Position numbers and translations under genes: made by a program. DNA of 64,000 bases, from positions 3,782,001 to 3,846,000 of the forward strand of contig NZ_CP010536.1 of the NCBI RefSeq assembly GCF_000832305.1, given 5' to 3'. Under the pieces are notes generated by a model. That model saw only the letters and a list, made by a program, of their open reading frames with translations. It was not told where the DNA came from and ran no database searches. Below are positions 8,357 through 21,337 of this stretch, one piece after another (the first letter of the stretch is position 1; each line of letters opens with the position of its first letter). The stretch comes from Cupriavidus basilensis. Its GTDB lineage: Bacteria; Pseudomonadota; Gammaproteobacteria; Burkholderiales; Burkholderiaceae.

Positions 8357-9631
8357 TCAGGCCGAAGGCTGCGCGGGGGCGTTGCGGTTGCCGCCTCGCA
8401 CCATGTCGAAACGGAACAGCCGGCACTCGATATTGCCGTTGTACAGCGGCGTGCGGCGCGACTCCTTGAGCCGCAGGCGGCGCGGCAGCGTCAGGTCGCC
8501 AGTGAACACCCATGCCTGCCAGCCCGCGAAATGCTGCTTGAGCGTGGTGGCAAAGGCGCTGGCGAACTGATTGGCGGCCTCGTCATCGATCTCGTCGACC
8601 GGTGCTTCGTCCATCGGCCGCCGGCGTTCACCCCGCACGGCAATCCGCTCACCATACGGCGGGTTCATCAACATCAGGCCGGGGGCCGCGAACGGCGGCT
8701 GCGCAAAGCGCGCATCCACCTGCTTCAACCGCACTTCGCCGGGCAAGCCCGCGCGTTCCCAGTTGGCTTGCGACATCGACAGCATGTCGGTGGAAATATC
8801 GCTGCCAGCGAGTTCCAGGGGCTCGGACGCGACGCGCTTGCGCGCGGCCTCCTCGTCATCCCGCGCAGCCGCCTTCAGCGCATTCCACGTCTTGTTGTCG
8901 GCGCCTTTCAGGCGCTCGAAGCCAAAGCTGCGATTCGCGCCAGGAGCCAAGCCAAGGGCCACCTGGGCAGCTTCCACCAGGAAGGTGCCGCTGCCGCACA
9001 TCGGATCGTAGAACGGGCGTTCGGTCTGGCCTGGCACCCATCCGGCCAGGCGCAGGATGCCAGCGGCCAGGTTTTCCTTTAGCGGCGCCTCTCCCTTCTC
9101 CAGGCGCCAGCCCCGCTTGAACAGCGGATCGCCCGAGGTGTCGAGGTAGAGCGTGCAATCGTGCTCGGTCAAGTGAGCATAAATCCGCACATCCGGATTC
9201 ACGGTATCGACGCTGGGCCGCTCGCCCGAGCGCTCGCGCATGGCGTCGCAAACCCCGTCCTTGATACGCAGGGCAATGAAATTCAGGCTCTGCAGCGGCG
9301 AGCGATGCGACGTGACGTCCACCCGCAGCGTCTCATCCGGCGTGAACCAATGATCCCAGCGCTGGGCGCGGACCAGGTCATAGATGTCGTCTTCGCGCCG
9401 GTAGCCGCGGTTGGCAACCCGCATCAGCACCCGGCTGGCAATGCGCGAGTGCAGGTTGACTGCATAGGCCGCGGCCATCTCGCCCGAGAAAGTGACGCCA
9501 CCGGGCATTTCGCGATGGACCTGGATGGGGGCGAGCCTGGCCAGGCCGGGCCGGGCTGCGATCTCGTGCAACTCTTCGGCAAGTGCGCTCTCGAGGCCGC
9601 GCGGGCAGGAGGCAAAAAAGGCTTGGGACAT
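8357..9631 (-). CDS. THUMP-domain 23S rRNA (guanine-N2) methyltransferase, RlmL-like
   Basis: A 424-residue SAM-dependent RNA methyltransferase. The N-terminal region (about 5-160) is ferredoxin-like plus THUMP and binds RNA. The Rossmann methyltransferase part shows motif I DPMCGSGTFLVEAA and the catalytic motif IV NPPYGER, typical of N2-guanine methylation. It matches the N-terminal half of E. coli RlmL (m2G2445) and lacks the second RlmK module, as is common in betaproteobacteria. The start MSQAFFASCPRGLE is family-typical. Confidence 0.85.
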   Translation of the reverse strand: MSQAFFASCPRGLESALAEELHEIAARPGLARLAPIQVHREMPGGVTFSGEMAAAYAVNLHSRIASRVLMRVANRGYRREDDIYDLVRAQRWDHWFTPDETLRVDVTSHRSPLQSLNFIALRIKDGVCDAMRERSGERPSVDTVNPDVRIYAHLTEHDCTLYLDTSGDPLFKRGWRLEKGEAPLKENLAAGILRLAGWVPGQTERPFYDPMCGSGTFLVEAAQVALGLAPGANRSFGFERLKGADNKTWNALKAAARDDEEAARKRVASEPLELAGSDISTDMLSMSQANWERAGLPGEVRLKQVDARFAQPPFAAPGLMLMNPPYGERIAVRGERRRPMDEAPVDEIDDEAANQFASAFATTLKQHFAGWQAWVFTGDLTLPRRLRLKESRRTPLYNGNIECRLFRFDMVRGGNRNAPAQPSA

Positions 9632-9651
9632 GGCTTGGGAATTCCTGCAAA

Positions 9652-9675
9652 CAAAAACGTCCGCCGTAGCGGACG
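9652..9675 (-). terminator. Rho-independent terminator (minus strand)
   Basis: On the minus strand, stem CGTCCGC / GCGGACG with a four-base loop is followed by TTTTTG. It terminates the isomerase-like gene that ends at 9713 and insulates the methyltransferase gene from it. Confidence 0.8.
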
Positions 9676-9712
9676 GGGTCGGATAGCGCGCAGTGTACCG
9701 CGCTCCGGGGCT

Positions 9713-10318
9713 TCAGCCCGCCGCGAGGGCGCGATCGAGGAAGTCCAGGCGGTCCTGGCCCCAGAAAGGCTGGCCGTCATAGACGTACCACGGCGCGCCG
9801 AACGCGCCGACGGAAACCGCATCCTGGGTATGCTGCGTATAGGCGGCCTGGACAGCCTGCGCGTCACTCGCCTTGAGCAGCGCCGCGCCTTCCAGGCCGA
9901 TGCTGTCGGCCAGCTGCGCCAGCGTGGCGGCGTCGGCGATATTGCGTTGCTCGGCCCACAGGGCGCGGCCAATGGCGCCGATCAGCTCCATCGCGCGGGC
10001 GGTGCCATGGGCCAGTTGGACAGCGATGACCAGCTTGCTGGCGGCGTCGCCGGAGACCGGAAAAAAGGTCGGCTGCGGGTTCAGCGGCAGGCCGAGAAAC
10101 TCGCTCCAGCGTGCCAGTTCGACCAGGCGGTAGGCCTGGCGCTGCGGCGGACGCTGCGCCAGCGGCAAGCCACCCGAAACAGAGAACACGCGGCCCAGGT
10201 CGCAGGGCTTGAGATTGACTTGCACGCCATGCTTGGCCGCAATCGCGGTGAAGCGTTCGTGGCCAAGGTAGACGAAAGGCGATTGCGGGGTGAGATAGTA
10301 GTCGACCTGCTTGCTCAT
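9713..10318 (-). CDS. DsbA-fold oxidoreductase, 2-hydroxychromene-2-carboxylate isomerase family
   Basis: A 201-residue protein of the kappa-GST/HCCA isomerase group, thioredoxin-fold with a helical insertion. The start MSKQVDYYLTPQSPFVYLG and the end FGAPWYVYDGQPFWGQDRLDFLD are diagnostic. Some members isomerise hydroxychromene carboxylate in naphthalene degradation, but most chromosomal copies have unknown glutathione-dependent substrates, and no aromatic pathway genes are nearby. I chose the second of two adjacent ATGs (10318) because of its better spacing from AGAGGA. Confidence 0.8.
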   Translation of the reverse strand: MSKQVDYYLTPQSPFVYLGHERFTAIAAKHGVQVNLKPCDLGRVFSVSGGLPLAQRPPQRQAYRLVELARWSEFLGLPLNPQPTFFPVSGDAASKLVIAVQLAHGTARAMELIGAIGRALWAEQRNIADAATLAQLADSIGLEGAALLKASDAQAVQAAYTQHTQDAVSVGAFGAPWYVYDGQPFWGQDRLDFLDRALAAG

Positions 10319-10460
10319 CATGTCCTCTGGACGGAGTGGGGCGAGACAACCGCGCGGTGAATGCGGCAATGCTGCGTGAAACGAACGAAATACGATACGA
10401 GAGAAAACCCAGACCCAGCGGCCCGCGCAGGCGATGCGCGCGGCTGCCGGCCAACGCGCG

Positions 10461-10883
10461 TCAGAACGGCTTGACCACCACCAGGATCACCACCGCCAGC
10501 AGCACCAGCACCGGCAACTCGTTGAACCAGCGATAGAAGGTGTGCGACCGCGTATTGCGCCCACCCTCGAACTTCTTGAGCAGCACGCCGCAGCCATGGT
10601 GATAGCCGATCAACACCAGCACCAGCGCCAGCTTGGCATGCATCCATCCCTGCCCCGGACCGCGCCCGATCCCGTAGCCGATATACAGCCACAGCCCGAA
10701 CACCAGCGCCGGCACCGCCAGCATGGACATGAAGCGGTAGAGCTTGCGCGCCATCAGCAGCAGGCGCTGCACGCTGGCCGGCTCACGCTCCATGGCGAGG
10801 TTGACGAAGATGCGCGGCAGGTAGAACAGGCCAGCGAACCAGGAGACAACGAAAACGATGTGCAGCGCTTTAACCCAGAGCAT
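10461..10883 (-). CDS. hemJ: CopD/HemJ-family membrane protein, probable protoporphyrinogen oxidase
   Basis: A 140-residue inner-membrane protein with four hydrophobic segments (about 1-24, 52-72, 80-97 and 118-138). WVKALHIVFVVSWFAGLFYLPRI at the start and a conserved His-rich loop (MHAKLALVLVLIGYHHGCG) fit HemJ (UPF0093), the oxygen-independent alternative to HemY/HemG in haem synthesis. Length matches HemJ (about 140-145). The family also includes CopD-like proteins, so the haem role is from family knowledge. It is followed by proA on the same strand. Confidence 0.8.
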   Translation of the reverse strand: MLWVKALHIVFVVSWFAGLFYLPRIFVNLAMEREPASVQRLLLMARKLYRFMSMLAVPALVFGLWLYIGYGIGRGPGQGWMHAKLALVLVLIGYHHGCGVLLKKFEGGRNTRSHTFYRWFNELPVLVLLAVVILVVVKPF

Positions 10884-10985
10884 CTGGCCTTTTTTCTGGT
10901 TGGGTTCCCATGGGAACGCATGGAAACAGTGAAACGGTGGGGATGCGCAACGGGAGGCGGCACGGCACGCGTGCCGCCAGCCCGC

Positions 10986-12266
10986 TCAGGTGCGGATCTC
11001 GCCGTGGCCGAACACCACGTACTTCAGCGAAGTCAGGCCTTCCAGGCCGACCGGGCCGCGTGCGTGCAGCTTGTCGTTGGAGATGCCGATCTCGGCGCCC
11101 AGGCCGTACTCGAAGCCATCGGCAAAGCGCGTCGACGCATTGATCATCACGCTGGCCGAGTCCACCTCGCGCAGGAAACGCATGCCGGTGGTGTAGTTCT
11201 CGGTGATGATGGAATCGGTATGCGCCGAGCCGTAGGTATTGATGTGCTCGATGGCCTCGTCCAGCCCGGCCACGGTGCGGATCGCCAGCACCGGCGCCAG
11301 GTACTCGAGCCGCCAGTCTTCTTCGGTGGCGTCGACCAGGCCGGTGAAACCGGCCGCTTCCAGCGTGGCGCGGGTAGCGGCGCACACGCGCAGCTCCACG
11401 CCCTTTTCCTGGTAGATGCGGCACAGCGGCGGCAGCGCCGCGGCGGCGACAGCGCGCGCGACCAGCAGCGTTTCCATCGTGTTGCAGGGTGCGTAGCGCT
11501 GGGTCTTGGCGTTGTCGGCAACGCGCACGGCCTTGTCCAGATCCGCGTCCACATCGATATAGACGTGGCAGATGCCATCCAGGTGCTTGATCATGGGCAC
11601 CCGCGCTTCTGCCATCAGGCGCGCGATCAGGCTCTTGCCGCCGCGCGGCACGATCACGTCGACGTATTCGGTCATAGTGACGAGGCGGCCAACCGCGGCG
11701 CGGTCGGTGGTCGAGATCACCTGCACCGCTTCGGGCGGCAGGCCGGCGGCGGCCAGGCCCTCGGCCACCAGGGCGGCCAGCGCGGTATTGGAATCGATCG
11801 CCTCGGAGCCGCCGCGCAGGATGGTGGCGTTGCCCGACTTCAGGCACAGCGCGGCTGCGTCGATGGTCACGTTGGGGCGCGATTCGTAGATGATGCCGAT
11901 GACGCCCAGCGGTACCCGCATCTGGCCCACCTGGATGCCGGTGGGACGGAATTTCATGTTGCTGATCTCGCCGATCGGGTCCGCCAGCGCGGCGATCTGT
12001 TCCAGGCCGGCGGCCATGGTGTCGATCGCCTTGTCCGAGAGCGTCAGGCGGTCGATGAAAGCGGCATCCTGACCGTTGGCTCGCGCACGCTCCACGTCGC
12101 CGGCGTTCACGGCCTTGAGGTGCGCGGCGTCGCGGCGGATGGCGGCGGCGATGGTCAGCAGCGCGCGGTTCTTGTCCGCGGTGGAGGCGCGCGCCATGGC
12201 GCGGGAGGCGGCGCGGGCCTGCTGGCCGACGCGGTCCATGTATTGCTTGAGATCGAGCTCGTTCAT
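10986..12266 (-). CDS. proA: Gamma-glutamyl phosphate reductase (glutamate-5-semialdehyde dehydrogenase)
   Basis: A 426-residue NADPH-dependent enzyme of the aldehyde-dehydrogenase fold; it makes the second step from glutamate to proline. Family landmarks include [35 protein letters not shown] and the catalytic Cys in [13 protein letters not shown]. The C-terminal [20 protein letters not shown] and [20 protein letters not shown] are diagnostic. It is last in a same-strand series leuS-lptE-holA-proA, 116 bp after holA. proB is not in the window. Confidence 0.97.
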   Translation of the reverse strand: MNELDLKQYMDRVGQQARAASRAMARASTADKNRALLTIAAAIRRDAAHLKAVNAGDVERARANGQDAAFIDRLTLSDKAIDTMAAGLEQIAALADPIGEISNMKFRPTGIQVGQMRVPLGVIGIIYESRPNVTIDAAALCLKSGNATILRGGSEAIDSNTALAALVAEGLAAAGLPPEAVQVISTTDRAAVGRLVTMTEYVDVIVPRGGKSLIARLMAEARVPMIKHLDGICHVYIDVDADLDKAVRVADNAKTQRYAPCNTMETLLVARAVAAAALPPLCRIYQEKGVELRVCAATRATLEAAGFTGLVDATEEDWRLEYLAPVLAIRTVAGLDEAIEHINTYGSAHTDSIITENYTTGMRFLREVDSASVMINASTRFADGFEYGLGAEIGISNDKLHARGPVGLEGLTSLKYVVFGHGEIRT

Positions 12267-12382
12267 ATTCCTGGCCAGGGGACCCGGCCCTCAATGCTTG
12301 GTTTTTTGTCGGCTACGGCTGGCTATGCGGGTCACTGGCAGTGATCTCCAACGACCGCGCTACCGGCTACCGGCCTGCGGGC

Positions 12383-13423
12383 TTACCGGGCGATGGTCAG
12401 CGCCAGCTGCAGCAGGCCATCCCAGGGCTCGGCCGGCATGCCTTCGGCGCGCAGGCCCTTGACCTGCCGGTCCAGCTTGGCGGCCATGCCCAGCGCCGCT
12501 TCCAGCTGCGCCAGCGAGAGGCGCTGCGCGGCCTGCGGCACCAGCTTTTCGCGCGGGCCCCAGATACGCAGTTCACGCGTCAGGACACCGATCTGCTTGC
12601 CTGCCGCCAGCCCTTGCCGGACCTTGGATAATACGCGAATTTCCTCGGTCAGCGCCCACAGCACCAGCACCGTGGCCTCGCCCTCCCCGCGTAGCCCTTC
12701 GAGCATGCGCACCAGGCGCGGCACGTCGCCGCTGAGCATGGCTTCGGAGAGCTTGAAGACGTCGTAGCGGGCCACGTTGAGCACCGCATCGTGCACCTGC
12801 TCGAAGGTCAGCGGACCAGCGGGATACAGCAGGCCGAGCTTCTGGATTTCCTGGTGAGCGGCCAGCAGGTTGCCTTCGACCTTGTCGGCGATGAACTGCA
12901 GCGCGCGCCGCCCCGGTTCGCCGGGCTCGACCCGTTGCTGCTGCAGCGCCAGCCGCTCGCCGACCCAGGCCGGCAGCCGGGTGCGGTCGACGGAATCAAC
13001 CTTGATCGACACGCCGGCGGCGTCCAGCGCCTGGAACCAGGCCGACTTGGCCGTGGCAAAGTCCAGCCGCGGCAGCGTGATGAACATGACCACGTCCGGC
13101 GAAGGCTGGGCAGCCACCGCGCGCAGCGCCTCGCCGCCGTCCTTGCCGGGCTTGCCGGAGGGAATCCGCAGCTCGACGATCTTGCGGTCGCCGAACAGCG
13201 ACATCGATTGCTGCGCCTGGACCACGTGGCCCCAGTTGAAGCCGCGCTCGGAAGACAGCACCTCGCGCTCCGTGAAGCCGGCCTCGCGCGCAGCCTGGCG
13301 CAGGCGGTCGACCGCCTCCAGCACCAGCAGGTGCTCATCGCCATGCACCACGTAGAGCGGAGCCAGGCCGCGTCCCTTGGCCTGGCGCAGGTGCGCTTCG
13401 AGTCCATCGAGCTTGAGCTGCAT
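12383..13423 (-). CDS. holA: DNA polymerase III subunit delta
   Basis: A 346-residue clamp-loader subunit that opens the beta sliding clamp. The N-terminus MQLKLDGLEAHLRQAKGRGL followed by LAPLYVVHGDEHLLVLEAVD is typical of HolA, as are FTEREVLSSERGFNWG and the later LLAAHQEIQKLGLLYP. Length matches the family (about 340). It lies 64 bp after lptE on the same strand, the usual lptE-holA pair of beta- and gammaproteobacteria. Confidence 0.95.
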   Translation of the reverse strand: MQLKLDGLEAHLRQAKGRGLAPLYVVHGDEHLLVLEAVDRLRQAAREAGFTEREVLSSERGFNWGHVVQAQQSMSLFGDRKIVELRIPSGKPGKDGGEALRAVAAQPSPDVVMFITLPRLDFATAKSAWFQALDAAGVSIKVDSVDRTRLPAWVGERLALQQQRVEPGEPGRRALQFIADKVEGNLLAAHQEIQKLGLLYPAGPLTFEQVHDAVLNVARYDVFKLSEAMLSGDVPRLVRMLEGLRGEGEATVLVLWALTEEIRVLSKVRQGLAAGKQIGVLTRELRIWGPREKLVPQAAQRLSLAQLEAALGMAAKLDRQVKGLRAEGMPAEPWDGLLQLALTIAR

Positions 13424-13487
13424 GCCGTGCGCTTCTTTCCTCTGTCCTTGCCTGTTGGGCTTGTCTGGCCGGCGTTTATCGCGCCGC

Positions 13488-14009
13488 TCAGATGGCCTTG
13501 ACCGCGCTCAGCCGGCGAATCAGCTGCTGCACGATGTCACGCTGCATGTCGCGATAGAGCTGCTGCTCTTCGTAATCCTTGGCCAGCGTGTTGGCTTCGT
13601 TGTAGGTCAGGTCGCGCGTGAGCACCAGTTGCGACGGCGCGATCAGCTCCTGGCCGCCGGCGTCACGCAGGCGGAAGGTGAAGCGCTGCGTCAGGCGATA
13701 CTCGCGCACCACGCCGGTGGTGGTGATCGACAGCACTGTCTTGGTACGCGTGTCCTGCAGCACATCGAGCAGGGCATCCGCCTCTTTCGGGTCGGTCACG
13801 ATCTGCGTGTCCGACCCGTTGCGGATGGCGCGGCGCAAATCGGAGCCCATCAGCGTATTGGGCGGAATGCTCACATACAGCCGCTTGAATGCGAAGTCCG
13901 CGTTGCCGCGCATGTGAAACCCGCAGCCGCCCAGCAGGCCGGCCAGCAGCAGCGTGGCCAGGACCTTGCGGCGGCCCTGCAGCGGTCGATCCAGCTTCTG
14001 TCCATCCAT
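13488..14009 (-). CDS. lptE: LPS-assembly lipoprotein LptE
   Basis: A 173-residue outer-membrane lipoprotein that plugs the LptD barrel and helps place lipopolysaccharide in the outer leaflet. A lipobox LLGGC is at about residues 25-29 after a hydrophobic stretch, followed by GFHMRGNADFAFKRLYV, the usual LptE opening (CGFxLRG). The position between leuS and holA is conserved in proteobacteria. The mature chain has the expected alpha/beta pattern with TYNEANTLAKDYEEQQLYRD near the end. Confidence 0.92.
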   Translation of the reverse strand: MDGQKLDRPLQGRRKVLATLLLAGLLGGCGFHMRGNADFAFKRLYVSIPPNTLMGSDLRRAIRNGSDTQIVTDPKEADALLDVLQDTRTKTVLSITTTGVVREYRLTQRFTFRLRDAGGQELIAPSQLVLTRDLTYNEANTLAKDYEEQQLYRDMQRDIVQQLIRRLSAVKAI

Positions 14010-14058
14010 GTGGGCAGCTCCCTTGTTGGCTTCTCTCAGCGCTAGTTACAGCGCCACA

Positions 14059-16820
<2,762 letters not shown>

Positions 16821-16841
16821 GGCGCAGGGCCTGCCGGGGCC

Positions 16842-17639
16842 TTACTTCAGGCCAAGCACGTCCTGCATGTCGAACAGCCCGGTGGGCTTGTCGGCGAGGA
16901 AGCGCGCCGCGCGTAGCGCGCCCTCGGCATACGACTGGCGGCTCGACGACTTGTGCGTGATCTCGATGCGCTCGCCGGTGCCGGCGAACATCACGGTGTG
17001 GTCGCCCACGATATCACCGCCGCGCACGGTGGCAAAGCCAATGGAATTGGGGTCGCGCGGGCCGGTGTGGCCTTCGCGGGCAAACACGCCGCAGGTCTTC
17101 AGATCGCGGCCCAATGCCTTGGCCACCACCTCGCCCATCGCCAGCGCGGTGCCCGACGGGGCATCCACTTTATGGCGGTGGTGCGCCTCGATGACTTCGA
17201 TGTCGTAGCCGGACGACAGCAGCTTGGCGGCGACTTCCAGCAGCTTGAACGTGGCATTGACGCCCACGCTCATATTGGCGGAGAACACCACGCCAATGTG
17301 CTTGGCAGCTTCGGCGATGGCGGCACGGCCGGCGTCGTCAAACCCGGTGGTGCCGGTGACCACCTTGACACCCAGGCGCCTTGCCGCTGCCAGGTGCACG
17401 AGCGTGCCCTCGGGACGGGTGAAGTCGATCAGGCAGTCGGCGCCAGCGAGGGCAGCTTCGATATCCGAGGTGATCACCACGCCCGTGGCGCGGCCCAGCA
17501 GCAGCCCGGCATCCTGGCCCAGCGCCGGGGCCCCCGGCACATCCAGCGCGCCCGACAGGGTGACGCCTTCGGTGGCGAGTACGTGTTCGATCAGCATACG
17601 GCCCATGCGGCCGGAGGCACCTGCGATGGCGATATTCAT
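16842..17639 (-). CDS. dapB: 4-hydroxy-tetrahydrodipicolinate reductase
   Basis: A 265-residue NAD(P)H-dependent reductase in lysine and diaminopimelate synthesis. The Rossmann motif is [11 protein letters not shown] at residues 4-14. The active-site segment [20 protein letters not shown] contains the catalytic His and Lys and the substrate-binding SGTA loop. Length is standard. It follows bamE on the same strand with about 63 bp between them, where a terminator-like hairpin lies. Confidence 0.97.
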   Translation of the reverse strand: MNIAIAGASGRMGRMLIEHVLATEGVTLSGALDVPGAPALGQDAGLLLGRATGVVITSDIEAALAGADCLIDFTRPEGTLVHLAAARRLGVKVVTGTTGFDDAGRAAIAEAAKHIGVVFSANMSVGVNATFKLLEVAAKLLSSGYDIEVIEAHHRHKVDAPSGTALAMGEVVAKALGRDLKTCGVFAREGHTGPRDPNSIGFATVRGGDIVGDHTVMFAGTGERIEITHKSSSRQSYAEGALRAARFLADKPTGLFDMQDVLGLK

Positions 17640-17663
17640 GGCGTGTCAGCAGTCAAAATACAA

Positions 17664-17686
17664 GCCGGCCGCGTGATGCGGCCGGC
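17664..17686 (-). terminator. Probable terminator after bamE
   Basis: Stem GCCGGCCGC / GCGGCCGGC with a GTGAT loop. On the minus strand it is followed by TTGTATTTT, a modest T-rich tail. It lies 16 bp past the bamE stop and may only partially separate bamE from dapB. Confidence 0.6.
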
Positions 17687-17702
17687 ATTCGGGCCTGAAG
17701 GC

Positions 17703-18266
17703 TCAGTTGGTCGGGCTGGCGGGGCCACCGGCTGCGGCGGACGAGGCGGCGGCAGCCGGCGCTGCAGGCGCCGCAGCCGCTTCCGACGCCGCGGCACCGG
17801 TTTCAGCCGGTGCCTTGGGCGTCGGTATCTTGCCCGCCTGCATGGCCTTCATGCCGTCGATTTCGGCAATCAGTTCATATTCGGACGGCAGTTCGTCACC
17901 ACCGAACTTGACCAGCTTGTCGCCATCGAAGAACACGGTATAGCGGCGCTGCTGCACCACCGGCGTATTGCCGCGGCGGAACGAGAACACATAGTCCCAG
18001 CGATTGCCGTGGAACACATCGGCCAGCAGCGGCGTGCCGAGCAGGAACTTGACCTGCTCGCGCGTCATGCCTTCACGCAACTGGGCGGCGGCTTCACGCG
18101 AGACAAAGTTGCCTTGCACGATATTGATACGGTACGGCGTGATCGCGTTGGCGACCTTGCGCGACGTATTGTCATAGGTGGAGCACGCAGCCGTTAGCAG
18201 AGTAGCTGCAGCCAGCACAGTAGTAACCAGCGTCGGACGCATGGCGGACGAACGAAATGAACGCAT
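17703..18266 (-). CDS. bamE: Outer membrane protein assembly factor BamE
   Basis: A 187-residue lipoprotein of the BAM complex. The signal peptide ends with lipobox LTAAC (Cys28). The SmpA/OmlA domain is clear: NIVQGNFVSREAAAQLREGM, TREQVKFLLGTPLLADVFH and WDYVFSFRRGN. The C-terminal 45 residues are an Ala-rich low-complexity tail absent from the short enterobacterial protein but common in this clade. The gene is divergent from fur, the conserved arrangement in many proteobacteria. An alternative start is Met9. Confidence 0.93.
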   Translation of the reverse strand: MRSFRSSAMRPTLVTTVLAAATLLTAACSTYDNTSRKVANAITPYRINIVQGNFVSREAAAQLREGMTREQVKFLLGTPLLADVFHGNRWDYVFSFRRGNTPVVQQRRYTVFFDGDKLVKFGGDELPSEYELIAEIDGMKAMQAGKIPTPKAPAETGAAASEAAAAPAAPAAAASSAAAGGPASPTN

Positions 18267-18465
18267 GTATCTCGCTTCTAGAAGGGAGAGAAAAGTGCCG
18301 ATTCAGGCCCTCACGGCGCTTACCATGAGGCGGCAGCGGCGATGGATCATCGCGAGCGCAGCCTAGGGCTGGTGACCGAGCCCCGGGCAACCGCCGGGGC
18401 GACTTTTGCCGCCAAAACCCTTATGATTCAACTATCCAGACATTGTACTCTAGGGAGTCACGCCC

Positions 18466-18897
18466 ATGCCGAGTCCGGCGGACCTCAAAAATATCGGTCT
18501 TAAAGCGACCGTACCGCGCCTGAAGATCCTCGAGATCTTCCAGACCAGCGAGCAGCGCCACCTCAGCGCGGAAGATGTTTACCGCATCCTGCTCAACGAA
18601 CAAATGGATATCGGCCTTGCAACCGTCTATCGCGTGCTGACCCAGTTCGAGCAGGCTGGACTGCTGTCGCGCAACAACTTCGAATCCGGCAAAGCCATTT
18701 TCGAGCTGAATGAAGGCAAGCATCACGACCACCTGGTCTGCATCGATTGCGGCCGCGTGGAGGAATTCTACGACTCCGAGATCGAGCGTCGCCAGCAAAG
18801 CATCGCAACCGAGCGCGGCTTCGCGCTGCAAGAACACGCATTGTCGCTCTATGGCAGCTGCACCAAGCACGAGTGCCCCCACCGGCCCAAGCGCTAA
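18466..18897 (+). CDS. fur: Ferric uptake regulator Fur
   Basis: A 143-residue iron-sensing repressor. The winged helix covers about 1-85 with the recognition region [20 protein letters not shown]. The dimerisation domain has the metal ligands [18 protein letters not shown] and the C-terminal CTKHECPHR. Start, length and divergence from bamE match the family. It may control the fiu-like receptor operon at the right end of the window, where a weak Fur-box-like sequence occurs; that link is inference. Confidence 0.96.
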   Translation: MPSPADLKNIGLKATVPRLKILEIFQTSEQRHLSAEDVYRILLNEQMDIGLATVYRVLTQFEQAGLLSRNNFESGKAIFELNEGKHHDHLVCIDCGRVEEFYDSEIERRQQSIATERGFALQEHALSLYGSCTKHECPHRPKR

Positions 18898-18924
18898 GCC
18901 TGCCGCGGCCCGCCGCGCGAACAT

Positions 18925-18954
18925 AAAAAAACCGGCGCCAGCGCCGGTTTTTTT
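18925..18954. terminator. Bidirectional terminator between fur and the LysR gene
   Basis: Stem ACCGGCGC / GCGCCGGT with a CA loop, flanked by an A-run on the left and a T-run on the right. It can terminate fur (plus strand) and the convergent LysR gene (minus strand). Confidence 0.9.
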
Positions 18955-18968
18955 ATTTCAAGCCTGCT

Positions 18969-19958
18969 TCACGACTCCGTATGATCCTGCTCGGCAACGA
19001 TATGCAGGCCGCGCGCAACCGTCGGCACGCCGACGAATTCGCCCACGACCTGGCGGAACAGCCCGCGTGCCCACACCAGCATCGGGTGGGTGTTGCGGCT
19101 GCGGTGCCAGAACATGTTCAGGCCCAGCGTGGTGTTGAGTTCCGCCGGCAAGGGGAAGGCCTTGAGGCCATAGGTCTCGCAAGCCATGTCCTTGGTTAGC
19201 GCATTGACCGTGAAGATCATGTCGGTCTGCGCGGCGAGTTCCGACTGCGCGCGCCAGGAATGCACCGTCAGCGTGGCATTGCGCTTTAGCCCGCGCTGCT
19301 GCAACGCGTAGTCCAGCGGGATCAGCGACGGTGCCGGACGGCCATTGCCGCCGGAATGCGCCATGAAGATGTGGCCGCAGTCGAGATACTGCTCGAGCGT
19401 GCAGGTGCCCTTGAGCACCGGATGGTTTTTACGCGCGCAAACCCAGAGGTTGAGCGAAGTCACCATCTCTTCCACGATTTCGGGATGCCGGGTCGGGAAT
19501 GGCGAGAACGCCAGATCCAGCTCGTTGCCGCGCATGGCGGCCACGTCCGACTCCCAGGAATGGGATTCGACCAGCTTGATATGCAACTCCGGCGCCAGTT
19601 GCTTGATGCGCAGGATAAAGCGGTTAAAGACCGTATCGCCCAGCTCGGCGGCAAAGCCGATGTTGAGGGTGCCGGTGGCGGTGGCGGGGTCGAAATTATC
19701 GGCGTCGCCCTCGTTGATCGAGGACCACAGGTCCAGCATGTCGCGAATCTTCGGCCCCAGTTCCAAGGCTCGCGGCGTCGGCGTCAGGCCGTGCGGCACG
19801 CGGATGAAGAGGGGATCGTCGAAAATCTCGCGAAGGCGGCCCAGCGAATGCGAAACCGCAGGCGCGGTCATATGCATTTTTTCCGCGACGTAGGTCGCGT
19901 TTCGCTTGCTGAGCAGCTCGGTAAAAATCACGAGCAGCTTGGTATCCACATTCACCAT
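18969..19958 (-). CDS. phcA: LysR-type global regulator, PhcA-like
   Basis: A 329-residue LysR regulator. The HTH is in NATYVAEKMHMTAPAVSHSL (about 20-39) and DPLFIRVPHGLTPTPRALEL. The whole N-terminal half closely resembles my recollection of Ralstonia solanacearum PhcA, the quorum-sensing-linked virulence regulator, of which a Cupriavidus homolog is known. No phcBSR signal genes are in this window. The gene has no obvious target beside it and converges with fur. The name rests on remembered sequence, so an alignment is needed to exclude another close LysR member. Confidence 0.75.
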   Translation of the reverse strand: MVNVDTKLLVIFTELLSKRNATYVAEKMHMTAPAVSHSLGRLREIFDDPLFIRVPHGLTPTPRALELGPKIRDMLDLWSSINEGDADNFDPATATGTLNIGFAAELGDTVFNRFILRIKQLAPELHIKLVESHSWESDVAAMRGNELDLAFSPFPTRHPEIVEEMVTSLNLWVCARKNHPVLKGTCTLEQYLDCGHIFMAHSGGNGRPAPSLIPLDYALQQRGLKRNATLTVHSWRAQSELAAQTDMIFTVNALTKDMACETYGLKAFPLPAELNTTLGLNMFWHRSRNTHPMLVWARGLFRQVVGEFVGVPTVARGLHIVAEQDHTES

Positions 19959-20111
19959 GATCTCACCCAGGTTGGATTGGGAATTGGGAATGACCGTATC
20001 GTCACTTGCATTGGCTGCACATCGGTGTTTTCAGCACTTTCACAGTGTAAGAGCAAAGCGGGGAGTGGAACAGGAATTCCGCGCCAGCCCCTTGCACCGT
20101 GCCGGTCGTCA

Positions 20112-20139
20112 TCCTTTTGCCAGGATCCTGGCAAAAGGA
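20112..20139. repeat. Perfect 28-bp palindrome between gap and phcA
   Basis: Arms TCCTTTTGCCAGGA and its exact reverse complement meet without a spacer around a GGATCC centre. It lies about 100 bp past the gap stop and about 150 bp upstream of phcA, so it could be a 3' hairpin of gap or an operator for phcA. Confidence 0.75.
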
Positions 20140-20189
20140 CCCGCCCGGGCTTCCGATAGCTGGAGTTGCAAGCCGACGGCAAAGCGGCA

Positions 20190-20211
20190 TCCCGGGGAAT
20201 GCCGCCTTGTT
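20190..20211 (-). terminator. Possible terminator hairpin after gap
   Basis: Stem GCGGCAT / ATGCCGC with an eight-base C/G loop, followed on the minus strand by TTTG. It lies about 30 bp past the gap stop. The T-run is short, so termination may be weak or Rho-assisted. Confidence 0.5.
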
Positions 20212-20241
20212 CCGTGCGCAAACCAACCTATCCCGGCAAAC

Positions 20242-21258
<1,017 letters not shown>

Positions 21259-21337
21259 CTAACGATCGATGGATGCGGGAAAGCGTCTGCCGGCCCGCGC
21301 GGCCGAGTCGACCGCTGCGCGGGCCCGGGAATACCTG

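Noticed and set aside
10434..12344. 636-codon plus-strand frame
   Set aside because: It is antisense to hemJ and proA, whose family signatures are clear. High GC produces long open antisense frames; its sequence is His/Gln/Arg-rich without any family resemblance.
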